DNA from: Porphyromonadaceae bacterium UBA4262
GTDB lineage: Bacteria > Bacteroidota > Bacteroidia > Bacteroidales > Muribaculaceae
NCBI GenBank assembly: GCA_002396085.1
Contig: DGWI01000043.1
Location: 1-32,033, forward strand
Reading direction: 5' to 3'
Length of the DNA: 32,033 bases
The notes below the pieces were generated by a model. It was given only the letters and a program-made list of their open reading frames with translations. It ran no database searches and was not told the DNA's origin. The position numbers were made by a program, and so were the translations under genes. The stretch's first letter is position 1. Each line of letters opens with the position of its first letter. Positions 1-7,163 of this stretch are shown piece after piece.

Positions 1-104
1 ATCCTGCAAAATGACCCATAGGTCGAATTTCCATGAATTGTCATTAAATTCTTGACAATTTGTGGAAGTTCGTGGAAATAAAAACTAATCGGCTAAATCA
101 GCTA
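1..104. repeat. Intergenic foldback of the AATTGTCA type
   Basis: This non-coding stretch contains an 8-base inverted repeat, AATTGTCA at 36-43 and TGACAATT at 53-60, separated by 9 bases and flanked by related TTCCA and TGGAA words. No open frame of useful length crosses it. It is AT-rich and looks like a small dispersed intergenic element, but only one copy lies in the window, so family membership cannot be shown here. Confidence 0.35.
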
Positions 105-148
105 GATCTGCATGCCTAAAAAACATCAGCGCAATCTGCGTGAGATTA
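105..148. repeat. Copy 1 of a 44-base intergenic repeat (partner at 547-590)
   Basis: Positions 105-148 and 547-590 align over 44 bases with no gap and differ at four places, all A/T exchanges. The unit is built from short words such as ATCTGC, ATCAGC and GCGTGAGA that recur about every ten bases. It directly follows, on the minus strand, the 13-codon remnant at 146-187, and the remnant's stop codon is the first three bases of the repeat. Confidence 0.7.
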
Positions 149-187
149 GGCGAGATATCGCTCTCTCTTGATATAGTTCTTCTTCAT
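146..187 (-). pseudogene. 5' remnant of a broken gene, probably AAA/DUF4143 ATPase
   Basis: On the minus strand an ATG at 187 opens a frame of 13 codons reading MKKNYIKRERYLA followed by TAA at 148-146. The YIKREx-YL pattern is typical of the first residues of Bacteroidales AAA-family ATPases with a DUF4143 C-terminus; this is from memory of the family and not a search. A good promoter lies just upstream (207-238). The frame stops where the 105-148 repeat begins, and no Walker A continuation is seen in the remaining 145 bases. The likely reading is a gene cut off by insertion of, or recombination at, the repeat. A short functional peptide is possible but less likely. Confidence 0.4.
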
Positions 188-206
188 TGCTATTCGGAAT
201 TTGCTG

Positions 207-238
207 CAAATTTACAATGTTTTCCGAATAGGTGCAAA
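207..238 (-). promoter_or_regulatory. Bacteroidota promoter with TATTCGGAA palindromes
   Basis: Read on the minus strand there is TTTG (238-235), a 20-base spacer and TAAATTTG (214-207), matching the -33/-7 consensus well. The word TATTCGGAA occurs at 191-199 and 242-250 and as its complement at 222-230, so three copies in alternating orientation bracket the promoter and could be operator sites. It points at the truncated frame starting at 187, giving a leader of about a dozen bases. Confidence 0.55.
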
Positions 239-430
239 TTGTATTCGGAAAAAGTGTCAAATATTGTCATTTTTCCGGTCTTGCCTCCCACCTCATGCCG
301 ATAGAAAACATCCACATGAATTATCATGTAATCTCATTAACTTTGGAGACTATGTAGCTGTCAATATTTGAAACGGACTCACACAGAATAATAATCTGAT
401 AAACGTGTGTCATCTATGGACCATGATTGA

Positions 431-478
431 TCTGCGGAATAAACCAATCAGCAAGATCAGCTTGATCTGCATGAGTTA
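431..478. repeat. Diverged copy of a 48-base intergenic repeat
   Basis: This 48-base unit aligns without gaps to 2421-2468 (42 of 48 identical). The other two copies, 2421-2468 and 2505-2552, lie on the far side of the 596-2326 regulator gene in the same orientation. The unit begins TCTGCGGAATAAAC and ends GATCTGCATGAGTTA. Confidence 0.7.
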
Positions 479-486
479 ATAATCTC

Positions 487-540
487 TCTGCTAGATCTGC
501 ATGAGTTAATAATTAATCTGCGTAATCTGCGTGAGATTTA
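487..540. repeat. Copy of a 54-base intergenic repeat (partner 2531-2584)
   Basis: Positions 487-540 match 2531-2584 at 49 of 54 bases without gaps. The shared unit runs from TCTGCTAGATCTGCATGAG to GAGATTTA. In the partner copy the last three bases are the queA stop codon, so the repeat reaches into the end of that gene. Confidence 0.7.
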
Positions 541-546
541 ATCAGA

Positions 547-590
547 GATCTGCATGCCTAAAAATCATCTGCGCAATCAGCGTGAGATAA
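547..590. repeat. Copy 2 of the 44-base intergenic repeat
   Basis: This is the partner of 105-148 (40 of 44 bases identical). It ends six bases before the stop codon of the regulator gene, so on the minus strand the repeat immediately follows that gene. Confidence 0.7.
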
Positions 591-595
591 CGAAA

Positions 596-2326
596 TCAGC
601 GGGTGCGGGCGCGGCGGATGTATTCTGACGGATTCATGCCCGTCACGCGCTTGAAGGCCTGGGTGAAGGTGTTGCGCGAGCGGATGCCCACCTCGCCGGC
701 CATGGCCTCGATGGTGTTCTGCAAGAAGCGCGGTTCGTCCTGGATGCGGCGACAAGCCTCCTTGACGCGGTGGTCGTTGACCACGATGTTAAAGTTGGCT
801 CCATAACGCTCGCCAATGACCTGCGACACCTCGCGCTGTCGTGCCCCAATGAGGGCGGCCAACTGCATGACCGTGAAGTCGGGGTCGCAGATGACATCGG
901 GTGTGTCGAGCACCTTCTGGATGAGTCTCTGCAGGCGATTCTTGTCCAACTCGGTGAGCCGGCTGTCCTTGTACTTGACCGGTTCGCCCTTGGGTTCGTC
1001 GGGCTCTTCGGTGTCATCGTTATCGACGAGTTCCTGTTGGCTGACGGCGGCCAGAGCCTCGGCTTGCTCGCGTCGTGTCTGCTCGAGTAACTCCTCAAGC
1101 TGCTCGCGCGTCATGCGCTCGTGCTTGTTGGCGGCGATGAGTTGTTGATTCTTGTCATATAGTGCCTGGTTGCGGGCACTCAACTGGCGGTTGCGGCGAT
1201 GGATGAAGTAACCCAGCCCCAGCACCAGCAGGGCGATGATGCCGCACAGGATGCTTGTGACGAGCATCATCTGGTGGCGGTGGTTCAGCTGCGCCAATTG
1301 CAGTTCCATGTCGCTCAACTCTGACTCAAACTCGGCTTTGCTCAACTGCATCGCCTGCTGGTAGCCGATGAGGCTGTCCTTGAGCTCGGTGCGCTTGAGC
1401 GAGTAGTCCATAAATCGATTGCGGTCACCAGTCTTCTGGTAGAACTTCGCCAATTGTTCATATATCAGAAGCAGGCCCTCCTTGATGTTGTGCTCGCGCG
1501 ACAACTGCTCCAACTGTTCAAGGATGTCCTTGAGACGCGTGTTGTCGCCCGTCTTTTCATAGATATTGGCCATGTTTGACAAGACCATGAATCGGATGCG
1601 CGGCTTGTCATAACTGGTCTGGCCATTAGGAATATGCGCAAGCATCAAGTTCAGTCGGTCGATGGCCACGCTCCACTGCTTGCGCTCGATGGCTAGCCCC
1701 GCATTGTATAAATCGGTGGCAATCAGGTGCAGGGAGTCGTCGGTCGCATGGTGCAGATGTGTGTAGCGACTCGCCACGTCGGCCAACTCGCTCACGCGAC
1801 CCATCTCGATGGCGCTGGACGTGGTGTTCAAGAATGTGACACCGGCCGGAATCAGTTCCTTGTCGTCAAGCGACGCATCAAATGCCTTGATGCCGTAGTC
1901 AATGACCAGACTGTCGATGTGCGGGTCATGCACGTTGTTGTTGATGTACTGATAGAAGGTTTGTAGCAGGCTGTAGGTCAGCGGTTGGATGAATCCTCCT
2001 TGTCGCTCCAACTTTTGCGCCTTCTTGAGGTGGCTCAGCGCCTTGGGGTAGTCAAAGTATTCAAAGAGATAGACCTCGGCCATGCCGTCATGTGCCTTGC
2101 ATCGCACTTTGGGGTCATCGGTCAAGCGGTTGACGATGACCGAGTAGCACTGCATGGCACTGTCGATGTGGCCGTTGTGGCCGAAGTCCCTACCGATGTC
2201 AAGCAGTCGTGCCGATGGCACATCGGCCCAGTGCCAGTAATAACTGGGCTGGGTGTGAGCGGCGAGTGTGCCTGGCAAGGCCAGCACACACATCACCATC
2301 ACAATATATAACAATCGACGATACAT
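596..2326 (-). CDS. Membrane-anchored TPR / AraC-type transcriptional regulator
   Basis: The 576-residue protein has an N-terminal signal or anchor segment (about 1-22), a helical region with TPR-like repeats (about 35-310), a transmembrane helix at about 354-376, a charged coiled-coil linker (about 378-430) and an AraC-type helix-turn-helix domain at about 478-574 ending in RRARTR. This layout, with a periplasmic TPR sensor and a cytoplasmic DNA-binding domain on one chain, is a known class in Bacteroidota. The ligand and target genes cannot be read from the sequence. It stands alone: repeats lie on both sides and the nearest gene upstream is queA. It is not the LuxR-like SusR type, and nothing ties it to the starch genes 20 kb away. 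Confidence 0.85.
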   Translation of the reverse strand: MYRRLLYIVMVMCVLALPGTLAAHTQPSYYWHWADVPSARLLDIGRDFGHNGHIDSAMQCYSVIVNRLTDDPKVRCKAHDGMAEVYLFEYFDYPKALSHLKKAQKLERQGGFIQPLTYSLLQTFYQYINNNVHDPHIDSLVIDYGIKAFDASLDDKELIPAGVTFLNTTSSAIEMGRVSELADVASRYTHLHHATDDSLHLIATDLYNAGLAIERKQWSVAIDRLNLMLAHIPNGQTSYDKPRIRFMVLSNMANIYEKTGDNTRLKDILEQLEQLSREHNIKEGLLLIYEQLAKFYQKTGDRNRFMDYSLKRTELKDSLIGYQQAMQLSKAEFESELSDMELQLAQLNHRHQMMLVTSILCGIIALLVLGLGYFIHRRNRQLSARNQALYDKNQQLIAANKHERMTREQLEELLEQTRREQAEALAAVSQQELVDNDDTEEPDEPKGEPVKYKDSRLTELDKNRLQRLIQKVLDTPDVICDPDFTVMQLAALIGARQREVSQVIGERYGANFNIVVNDHRVKEACRRIQDEPRFLQNTIEAMAGEVGIRSRNTFTQAFKRVTGMNPSEYIRRARTR

Positions 2327-2420
2327 TCGGCGTACAATTTAATTCCTGCGTGGGAGCCACAGATGTTACAGATTAATCAGATTTTCTGTGTAATCGGTGT
2401 CATCTGTGGATCATTTAACA

Positions 2421-2468
2421 TCTGCGGAATAAACTCATCCGCAATATCCGCTAGATCTGCATGAGTTA
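2421..2468. repeat. Copy of the 48-base intergenic repeat
   Basis: This copy is identical to 2505-2552 except for one base (C to T) and matches 431-478 at 42 of 48. The bases just before it (about 2358-2410) repeat ATCTGTG, AATCAG and TGTAATC words and resemble 385-430 in the other array, so the wider composite is also duplicated. Confidence 0.75.
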
Positions 2469-2504
2469 CTTGTCACACGGAAAAAATCCGTTAAATCCAT
2501 GTAA

Positions 2505-2584
2505 TCTGCGGAATAAACTCATCCGCAATATCTGCTAGATCTGCATGAGTTAATTATTCATCGGCGGAATCTGCGGGAGATTTA
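2505..2584. repeat. Copy of the 48-base repeat merging into the 54-base repeat
   Basis: 2505-2552 is the near-identical twin of 2421-2468, and 2531-2584 is the partner of 487-540, so the two units overlap here. The end coincides with the TAA stop codon of queA at 2584-2582. The tail GGCGGAATCTGCGGGAGA shows the same ten-base word rhythm as the other array. Confidence 0.75.
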
Positions 2585-3634
2585 GTCGACGATGAGCATG
2601 GCGTCGCCGTAGCAGCCGAAGCGATAGTGCTCCTCGATGGCCACCTTGTAGGCGTTCATCACCTGCTCGTAGCCGCCAAATGCTGCGGTTGCCATGAGCA
2701 TGGTGGAGTAGGGCAGATGGAAGTTGGTGATGAGGGCGTCGCACGTTGTGCACTCGTAGGGCGGGAAGATGAAGCGGTTGGTCCAGCCCTTGAATGCCTG
2801 GATGTGCCCGTTCATGCCTACAGTGGTCTCGAGGGCACGCAACACCGATGTGCCCACGGCGATAATCTTGTGGCCGGCATCGCGGCGCGTGTTGACATTC
2901 TCGACCAGTTGTTCGGTCACCTCCATAGGCTCGCTGTCCTGACGGTGCTTGGACAAGTCCTCGACATCGATCTTGCGGAACACACCCAGACCGATGTGCA
3001 GCGTGAGGAAGTCGCGGTCAATGTCATAGATCTCCATGCGGCGCAGCAACTCGCGGCTGAAGTGCATGCCGGCAGCCGGTGCCACGACGGCGCCCTCCTT
3101 GCAGGCAAACAGGGTCTGATAGTTCTCCTCGTCCTCGGGTTCGACCTCACGCCTGATGTAGTAGGGCAGGGGCGTATGTCCCAGCGAGAGCAGGTTGGCC
3201 TTGAATGAGTCGTGCTCGCCGTCGTGCAAGAATCGCAGCGTGCGGCCGCGCGAGGTGGTGTTGTCAATCACCTCGGCCACCAGCGAGTCGTCCAGGCCGA
3301 AGTAGAGTTTGTTGCCAATGCGGATTTTGCGTGCCGGCTCGACCAGCACGTCCCACAACTTGTTTGAAGCATTGAGTTCGCGCAGCAGGAAGACCTCGAT
3401 GCGTGCCCCAGTCTTCTCCTTGTTGCCCATGAGCTTGGCGGGAAACACCTGTGTGTCGTTGAACACCATCAGGTCGTGTGGGCTGAAGTAGCCGATCACG
3501 TCCTTGAAGATGCGATGCTCGATTTCACCGGTCTTGCGGTGCAGCACTAGCAGTCGGGCCTCGTCGCGGTGCTTGGCAGGATACTCGGCAATGAGTTCCT
3601 CGGGCATGTGGTTGTTGAATTCTGAAAGTTTCAT
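2582..3634 (-). CDS. queA: S-adenosylmethionine:tRNA ribosyltransferase-isomerase QueA
   Basis: QueA moves the ribosyl part of S-adenosylmethionine to the 7-aminomethyl-7-deazaguanine base in tRNA, forming epoxyqueuosine, the penultimate step of queuosine synthesis. The 350-residue length is normal for the family. The N-terminus MKLSEFNNHMPEELIAEYP, the segment around FNDTQVFPAKLMG (about residues 57-69) and the C-terminal region with ITNFHLPYSTMLM are characteristic. It is cytoplasmic, with no signal or membrane segment. It is the last gene of a minus-strand run DUF3098-uppP-truB-queA, 50 bases after truB, and is probably co-transcribed with it. The stop codon is shared with an intergenic repeat. 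Confidence 0.96.
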   Translation of the reverse strand: MKLSEFNNHMPEELIAEYPAKHRDEARLLVLHRKTGEIEHRIFKDVIGYFSPHDLMVFNDTQVFPAKLMGNKEKTGARIEVFLLRELNASNKLWDVLVEPARKIRIGNKLYFGLDDSLVAEVIDNTTSRGRTLRFLHDGEHDSFKANLLSLGHTPLPYYIRREVEPEDEENYQTLFACKEGAVVAPAAGMHFSRELLRRMEIYDIDRDFLTLHIGLGVFRKIDVEDLSKHRQDSEPMEVTEQLVENVNTRRDAGHKIIAVGTSVLRALETTVGMNGHIQAFKGWTNRFIFPPYECTTCDALITNFHLPYSTMLMATAAFGGYEQVMNAYKVAIEEHYRFGCYGDAMLIVD

Positions 3635-3684
3635 ATTGGGAGAATTGAAAATTGAGTTCTTGTGTTCTTATGTCTGAAGAGACG

Positions 3685-4494
3685 TTATGTCTTTTTAGTC
3701 TTATGTCGGGCGGCCTTCTGGGCTGCGGCTCGGGCACGGTTGGCCTGGCGTTCGGCCTCGAGCAACTGTGCCTCGGCCTCGTCGGCGCTGACATACTGCT
3801 CGGCATCCAGACGGTCGAGCAGTGCGTGCAGGTTCTCGCAGTTCTCAACGCGGATGTCGCCCACACGGGTGCGTCGCAGGCCGTAGAGATGCGCCCCGCT
3901 GTGCAGTGCCTCGCCGATGTCGCGGGCCAGGGCGCGGATATAGGTGCCCTTGCTGCACACCACACGCACCTTCAAGGTGGGCTCGGCGGGCAAGCCGCAC
4001 TCCAGCACCTCGATCTCGTCGATGACCAGTGTCTTGGGGCGAATTTCCACATCTTTGCCCTTGCGGGCCAACTTGTAAGCGGGCTTGCCGTCGACCTTGC
4101 ATGCCGAGAATGCGGGTGGCACCTGCTCGATGGCGCCTGTAAACTGCTCTTGCAGCACGCGCTCGACCTGCTCGCGGGTGATGTGTTGCCACGGGTAGGT
4201 GGCGTCGACCTCGGTCTCCATGTCGTAGGACGGCGTAGTCTCGCCCAGACGAATCCAGGCAATGTACTCCTTGACACCGGCCTGCAACTCCTCGATGCGC
4301 TTGGTCAATCGGCCGGTGCACACGATGAGCACGCCGGTGGCCAGCGGGTCAAGTGTGCCGGCATGGCCCACATGGATGTTCTTGCGGCTCAGATGCTTGC
4401 GGAATCTGCCACGTATCTGCTTCACCGCACTGAAAGAGGTCATCTCCAGCGGCTTGTCGATACAGAATATTTCGCCAACTATCGGGTTTAACAT
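3685..4494 (-). CDS. truB: tRNA pseudouridine-55 synthase TruB
   Basis: TruB converts uridine 55 in the T-loop of tRNAs to pseudouridine. The 269-residue protein shows the signature GHAGTLDPLATGVL, with catalytic Asp at residue 49, followed by the KEYIA and SYDMETEVD segments and the C-terminal KGTYIRALARDIGEAL motif. The tail after about residue 235 is Ala/Gln/Arg-rich, ends in Lys and looks unstructured. It lies 50 bases upstream of queA and 36 bases downstream of uppP on the same strand, which fits one transcript. The order uppP-truB-queA is widespread in Bacteroidota. Confidence 0.96.
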   Translation of the reverse strand: MLNPIVGEIFCIDKPLEMTSFSAVKQIRGRFRKHLSRKNIHVGHAGTLDPLATGVLIVCTGRLTKRIEELQAGVKEYIAWIRLGETTPSYDMETEVDATYPWQHITREQVERVLQEQFTGAIEQVPPAFSACKVDGKPAYKLARKGKDVEIRPKTLVIDEIEVLECGLPAEPTLKVRVVCSKGTYIRALARDIGEALHSGAHLYGLRRTRVGDIRVENCENLHALLDRLDAEQYVSADEAEAQLLEAERQANRARAAAQKAARHKTKKT

Positions 4495-4530
4495 ACAAAT
4501 TAATGTGATGGGTACTCAATGAACCTTTTT

Positions 4531-5388
4531 CTAGTCCACCATCTGCAGCGATTGGCCGCTCAATAGCAGGACGAGAATGACAACACCCACAACAATACGG
4601 TACCAGCCAAAGGCTTTAAAACCATACTTGGTCAAGAAGTTTACAAACCACTTCATGGCCAGCAGCGCCACGATAAAGGCTACCACACAACCTATGACCA
4701 AGACCAGAATATTGTGGGCAGTCGCCCACTCGGCATTGTCTTTGAATAAGTCCACCAGATCCAGCAAGGTGGCGCCAGCCATGGTGGGCACGGCCAGGAA
4801 GAATGAGAACTCGGCGGCTTTGCGGCGGGTAAGGTTCTGCGACATGCCGCCCACGATGGTAGCCATGCTGCGGCTCACGCCAGGAATAACCGAGATGCAC
4901 TGGAACAGACCAATCATGAAAGCCTTGCGCTCGTTCAGTGCTACGGCCTCGCTACCCTTGTTGAAAATGCGGTCGCAGAAGAGCATAAACACACCTCCCG
5001 CAATCAGCATGATGGCCACCACCAGCACACTGTCGAGCAGCCAGTCGAGCAGCCCCGACTTCTTGGCTGCTAAGCCGATGATAACGGCTGGCAGCACGCC
5101 CACCAGCAGCAGCCAGTAGAAGTACCATTTGTGTTTGAACCGTTGCCACGACGATGCGCCATCGGGCGCAGGAGTGTGGTCAAGGCGAAAGAATCGTTTC
5201 CAGTAGAGAACCACAACCGAGAGGATGGCTCCAAACTGGATAATGAACGTGAACGCATGCACAAAAGCATCGCCTTGAACAACGCCCAGCATGTTTTGGG
5301 CGATGATCATGTGGCCTGTTGACGAAACAGGAAGAAACTCGGTGAGTCCTTCAACAATGGCAATAATGATTGCTTGAAGTATATCCAT
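4531..5388 (-). CDS. uppP: Undecaprenyl-diphosphate phosphatase UppP (BacA)
   Basis: UppP removes one phosphate from undecaprenyl diphosphate to recycle the lipid carrier of peptidoglycan and other cell-wall glycans, and over-expression gives bacitracin resistance. The 285-residue polytopic membrane protein has the family signature EGLTEFLPVSSTGH near the N-terminus (Glu13, Glu17, Ser22, His26) and the second motif PGVSRSMATIVGG. About eight hydrophobic segments are visible. The start codon at 5388 is 3 bases from the DUF3098 stop, so the two are almost certainly translated from one message. Confidence 0.96.
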   Translation of the reverse strand: MDILQAIIIAIVEGLTEFLPVSSTGHMIIAQNMLGVVQGDAFVHAFTFIIQFGAILSVVVLYWKRFFRLDHTPAPDGASSWQRFKHKWYFYWLLLVGVLPAVIIGLAAKKSGLLDWLLDSVLVVAIMLIAGGVFMLFCDRIFNKGSEAVALNERKAFMIGLFQCISVIPGVSRSMATIVGGMSQNLTRRKAAEFSFFLAVPTMAGATLLDLVDLFKDNAEWATAHNILVLVIGCVVAFIVALLAMKWFVNFLTKYGFKAFGWYRIVVGVVILVLLLSGQSLQMVD

Positions 5389-5391
5389 AGA

Positions 5392-5640
5392 TTATTTCTT
5401 GCGATAGAGGATGGCGGGGGCCATCAGCACAAAACCCAGCAGCGCCAGCATCGGCCCGACAGTGGTGCGTGTCGATGAGAAAATGTCGTAGTTGAACGTG
5501 CTGCCTTGGTTGGGGCTTCCGCCCATCAGGCACAGGCCGATGACGATGAGTACCAGACAGATTGCCATCAAGATGTAGTTGAGTTTACACAATGGCATCT
5601 CATGCTTTGTGTCTTCTGCTTTCTTGTTTTCGTTTGCCAT
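5392..5640 (-). CDS. DUF3098 small membrane protein
   Basis: This is an 82-residue protein with a short charged N-terminus (about 1-22) and two hydrophobic helices (about 23-42 and 61-78) joined by a segment containing MGGSPNQGSTFNYDIFSSTRTT. That loop, NYDIFSxxR, is the hallmark of DUF3098, found in Bacteroidota next to ftsX and uppP. Its function is unknown; the neighbourhood suggests a role in cell envelope or division. In Bacteroides the gene usually follows ftsX; here the next gene upstream is divergent, so the block starts at DUF3098. Confidence 0.88.
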   Translation of the reverse strand: MANENKKAEDTKHEMPLCKLNYILMAICLVLIVIGLCLMGGSPNQGSTFNYDIFSSTRTTVGPMLALLGFVLMAPAILYRKK

Positions 5641-5645
5641 AATAA

Positions 5646-5861
5646 TAAAGGTGTAGTTTAACTTTCTAAAGTATCTACTTGTCAGTAGTTGAGGAAGTTA
5701 AGGAGTTAAAGGAGTTAAGACGAATGCTCTTGTCGCTCTAAATTTTCCATCATTTTAATATCTGCCAGCCAGTCTGGAGCATTCTGCCACAACAGCGTGA
5801 CGTCTTAACTTCATTTGTCTACATAACTACTTACTACTTCATAAATTTAAAGGTGTAGTTT
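5646..5861. repeat. MITE-like foldback between 14-base direct repeats
   Basis: The 14-base sequence TAAAGGTGTAGTTT is present at 5646-5659 and again at 5848-5861. Between the copies are nested inverted pairs: AGTAGTT 5684-5690 with 5825-5831, GAAGTTAA 5694-5701 with 5805-5812, GTTAAGACG 5714-5722 with 5801-5809, and GAATGCTC 5722-5729 with 5777-5784. A run of AAGGAGTT words lies at about 5699-5717. No frame of note is present. The layout is what an inserted non-autonomous element would leave, but the direct repeats are long for a target duplication. Confidence 0.45.
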
Positions 5862-5873
5862 GGAATTTTGCTG

Positions 5874-5881
5874 CAAAGATA
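5874..5881 (-). promoter_or_regulatory. -7 box for the DUF3098-uppP-truB-queA run
   Basis: On the minus strand this reads TATCTTTG, a full match to TAnnTTTG, with GTTG (3 of 4 to TTTG) about 20 bases upstream. Transcription would start near 5867 and give a leader of about 225 bases, most of it the foldback at 5646-5861. Without that element the leader would be about 25 bases. Confidence 0.5.
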
Positions 5882-5927
5882 CAATCTCAAAAAGCCTTTG
5901 TCAACACTTTTAGCAACATTTTAGATT

Positions 5928-5955
5928 TTTGGCCCACAAAATTTTACTAACTTTG
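5928..5955 (+). promoter_or_regulatory. Promoter of the glycosyltransferase-acyltransferase pair
   Basis: TAACTTTG at 5948-5955 is a full -7 box; TTTG at 5928-5931 lies 16 bases upstream, slightly closer than usual. The expected transcription start is near 5962. This lies after the ATG at 5957, so the next in-frame ATG at 5978 is the better start for the gene. Confidence 0.5.
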
Positions 5956-5977
5956 CATGATTTTTGCCCAAGGTTTG

Positions 5978-7150
5978 ATGATTTTCTCATTACATATTTC
6001 ATTGCTCACCAGCATATTGCTGTGTGTCGGCCTGTTGGCGGGATGTGTCTATGTCGTGTGGCAGTGTGTGCGTGCGGCACGGCTCAAGCGGTTTGTTGAG
6101 GTTGATGAGGTGCAACGCGCCTATGTCGACGTGCTGCCGCCAGTGTCAATCATTGTGGATGCCTGCACCGAGACCGGCCAACTGTCACGTTTTCTGCCCC
6201 TGGTGCTGGGGCAGGACTATCCTGAGTTTGAGGTGGTGGTTGTGGCCAGCACCGAGGCCGAGGCCACCAGCGATGCGCTGAGTGCTCTCAAGGTCGAGCA
6301 CCCCAATCTGCACATCACCTTTGCGCCCAGGGGGTCTCGCACGCTGTCGCGCAAGAAGTTGGCCCTGATGATCGGCATCAAGGCAGCCAAGCACGACATT
6401 GTGCTCACCACCTGCGCCAACTGTCGCGTGACCAGCGATCGCTGGCTGTCGACGATGATGCGCAACTTCACCCCCGATGTCGACATTGTGCTGGGTTACT
6501 CGCACTATCGCTATCACCGCGACAAGCGTTGGGGGCGTCGCATGCGTGTGTTTGACACGGTGTCGACGGGGGCGCAGTGGTTGCTCAGCGCCATCCATGG
6601 CCACCCCTATCGCGGCGTGACCGAGAACCTGGCCTATCGCAAGCACCTGTTCTTTGATCACAGTGGCTTCTCGCACTCCATGCAACTGTTGTGGGGCGAG
6701 GACGACGTGTTCGTGAGCGAGATTGCGCAGGGGCGTGGGGTGCGTGTCGAGATTGCTGCCCCGAGCCAACTCAGCGTTTACTACGACAATCTGCGTCATG
6801 CCCATCGGCTGCTCAAGATGCGCCGCGACTTCACGTCGCGCCTTGTGCGGCGCAAGAGTTTCAGGGTGCAAGGCTTGATGAGTTGCATGTGGTGGCTGTG
6901 TGTGCTGTCGCTGGCGGCGGCAGTGGTCACGGCTTGGCCCAACGCGGTGGTGCTCATTGCCGCTGTGTCGTTGCTTGTGGTGCTGTGCGGGCTTGCCTCG
7001 TGGGCCATGGGTCGCATCGGGCTGTTGCTGCAGGCTCCGCGCCTGTGGTTCACCGCTCCCCTGCTGGCATGGTGGCGTCCGCTGGTGGGTGCCTGCTATC
7101 GCCTGCGCGAGTTGCGCCACCGCCACAGCCACTACACGTCCTATTGTTAG
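5978..7150 (+). CDS. Membrane-associated family 2 glycosyltransferase
   Basis: The 390-residue protein has one N-terminal transmembrane helix (about 5-29), a GT-A fold domain (about 55-280, beginning PPVSIIVDAC and containing the GEDDVF acidic motif at 240-245) and hydrophobic helices near 300-350. The family transfers a sugar from an activated nucleotide to a growing glycan at the inner membrane. The place where GT2 enzymes normally carry a metal-binding D-x-D reads C146-A147-N148 within TTCANCRVTSDRWL, so the metal site is altered. A frame extends upstream to an ATG at 5957, but the promoter makes 5978 (AAGG seven bases before it) more likely. It lies 13 bases before an acyltransferase; together they suggest synthesis and acylation of a surface glycan. 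Confidence 0.78.
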   Translation: MIFSLHISLLTSILLCVGLLAGCVYVVWQCVRAARLKRFVEVDEVQRAYVDVLPPVSIIVDACTETGQLSRFLPLVLGQDYPEFEVVVVASTEAEATSDALSALKVEHPNLHITFAPRGSRTLSRKKLALMIGIKAAKHDIVLTTCANCRVTSDRWLSTMMRNFTPDVDIVLGYSHYRYHRDKRWGRRMRVFDTVSTGAQWLLSAIHGHPYRGVTENLAYRKHLFFDHSGFSHSMQLLWGEDDVFVSEIAQGRGVRVEIAAPSQLSVYYDNLRHAHRLLKMRRDFTSRLVRRKSFRVQGLMSCMWWLCVLSLAAAVVTAWPNAVVLIAAVSLLVVLCGLASWAMGRIGLLLQAPRLWFTAPLLAWWRPLVGACYRLRELRHRHSHYTSYC

Positions 7151-7163
7151 CCCTCCCTGCACG

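Noticed and set aside
338..345. Plus-strand -7 box TAACTTTG
   Set aside because: No open frame follows before the convergent regulator gene; the first ATG downstream is followed at once by a stop codon.
431..590. CRISPR array
   Set aside because: The repeats differ in length, adjoin or overlap one another without constant-length unique spacers, and there are no cas genes.
596..2326. Assignment of the regulator as SusR
   Set aside because: Its DNA-binding domain is AraC-type with an N-terminal TPR sensor, and it is about 20 kb from the starch operon; nothing links them.
6900..7163. Upstream extension of the first acyltransferase frame
   Set aside because: It overlaps the glycosyltransferase in another frame and is Cys/Arg/Trp rich without family similarity; the family starts near SLRG after the ATG at 7164.
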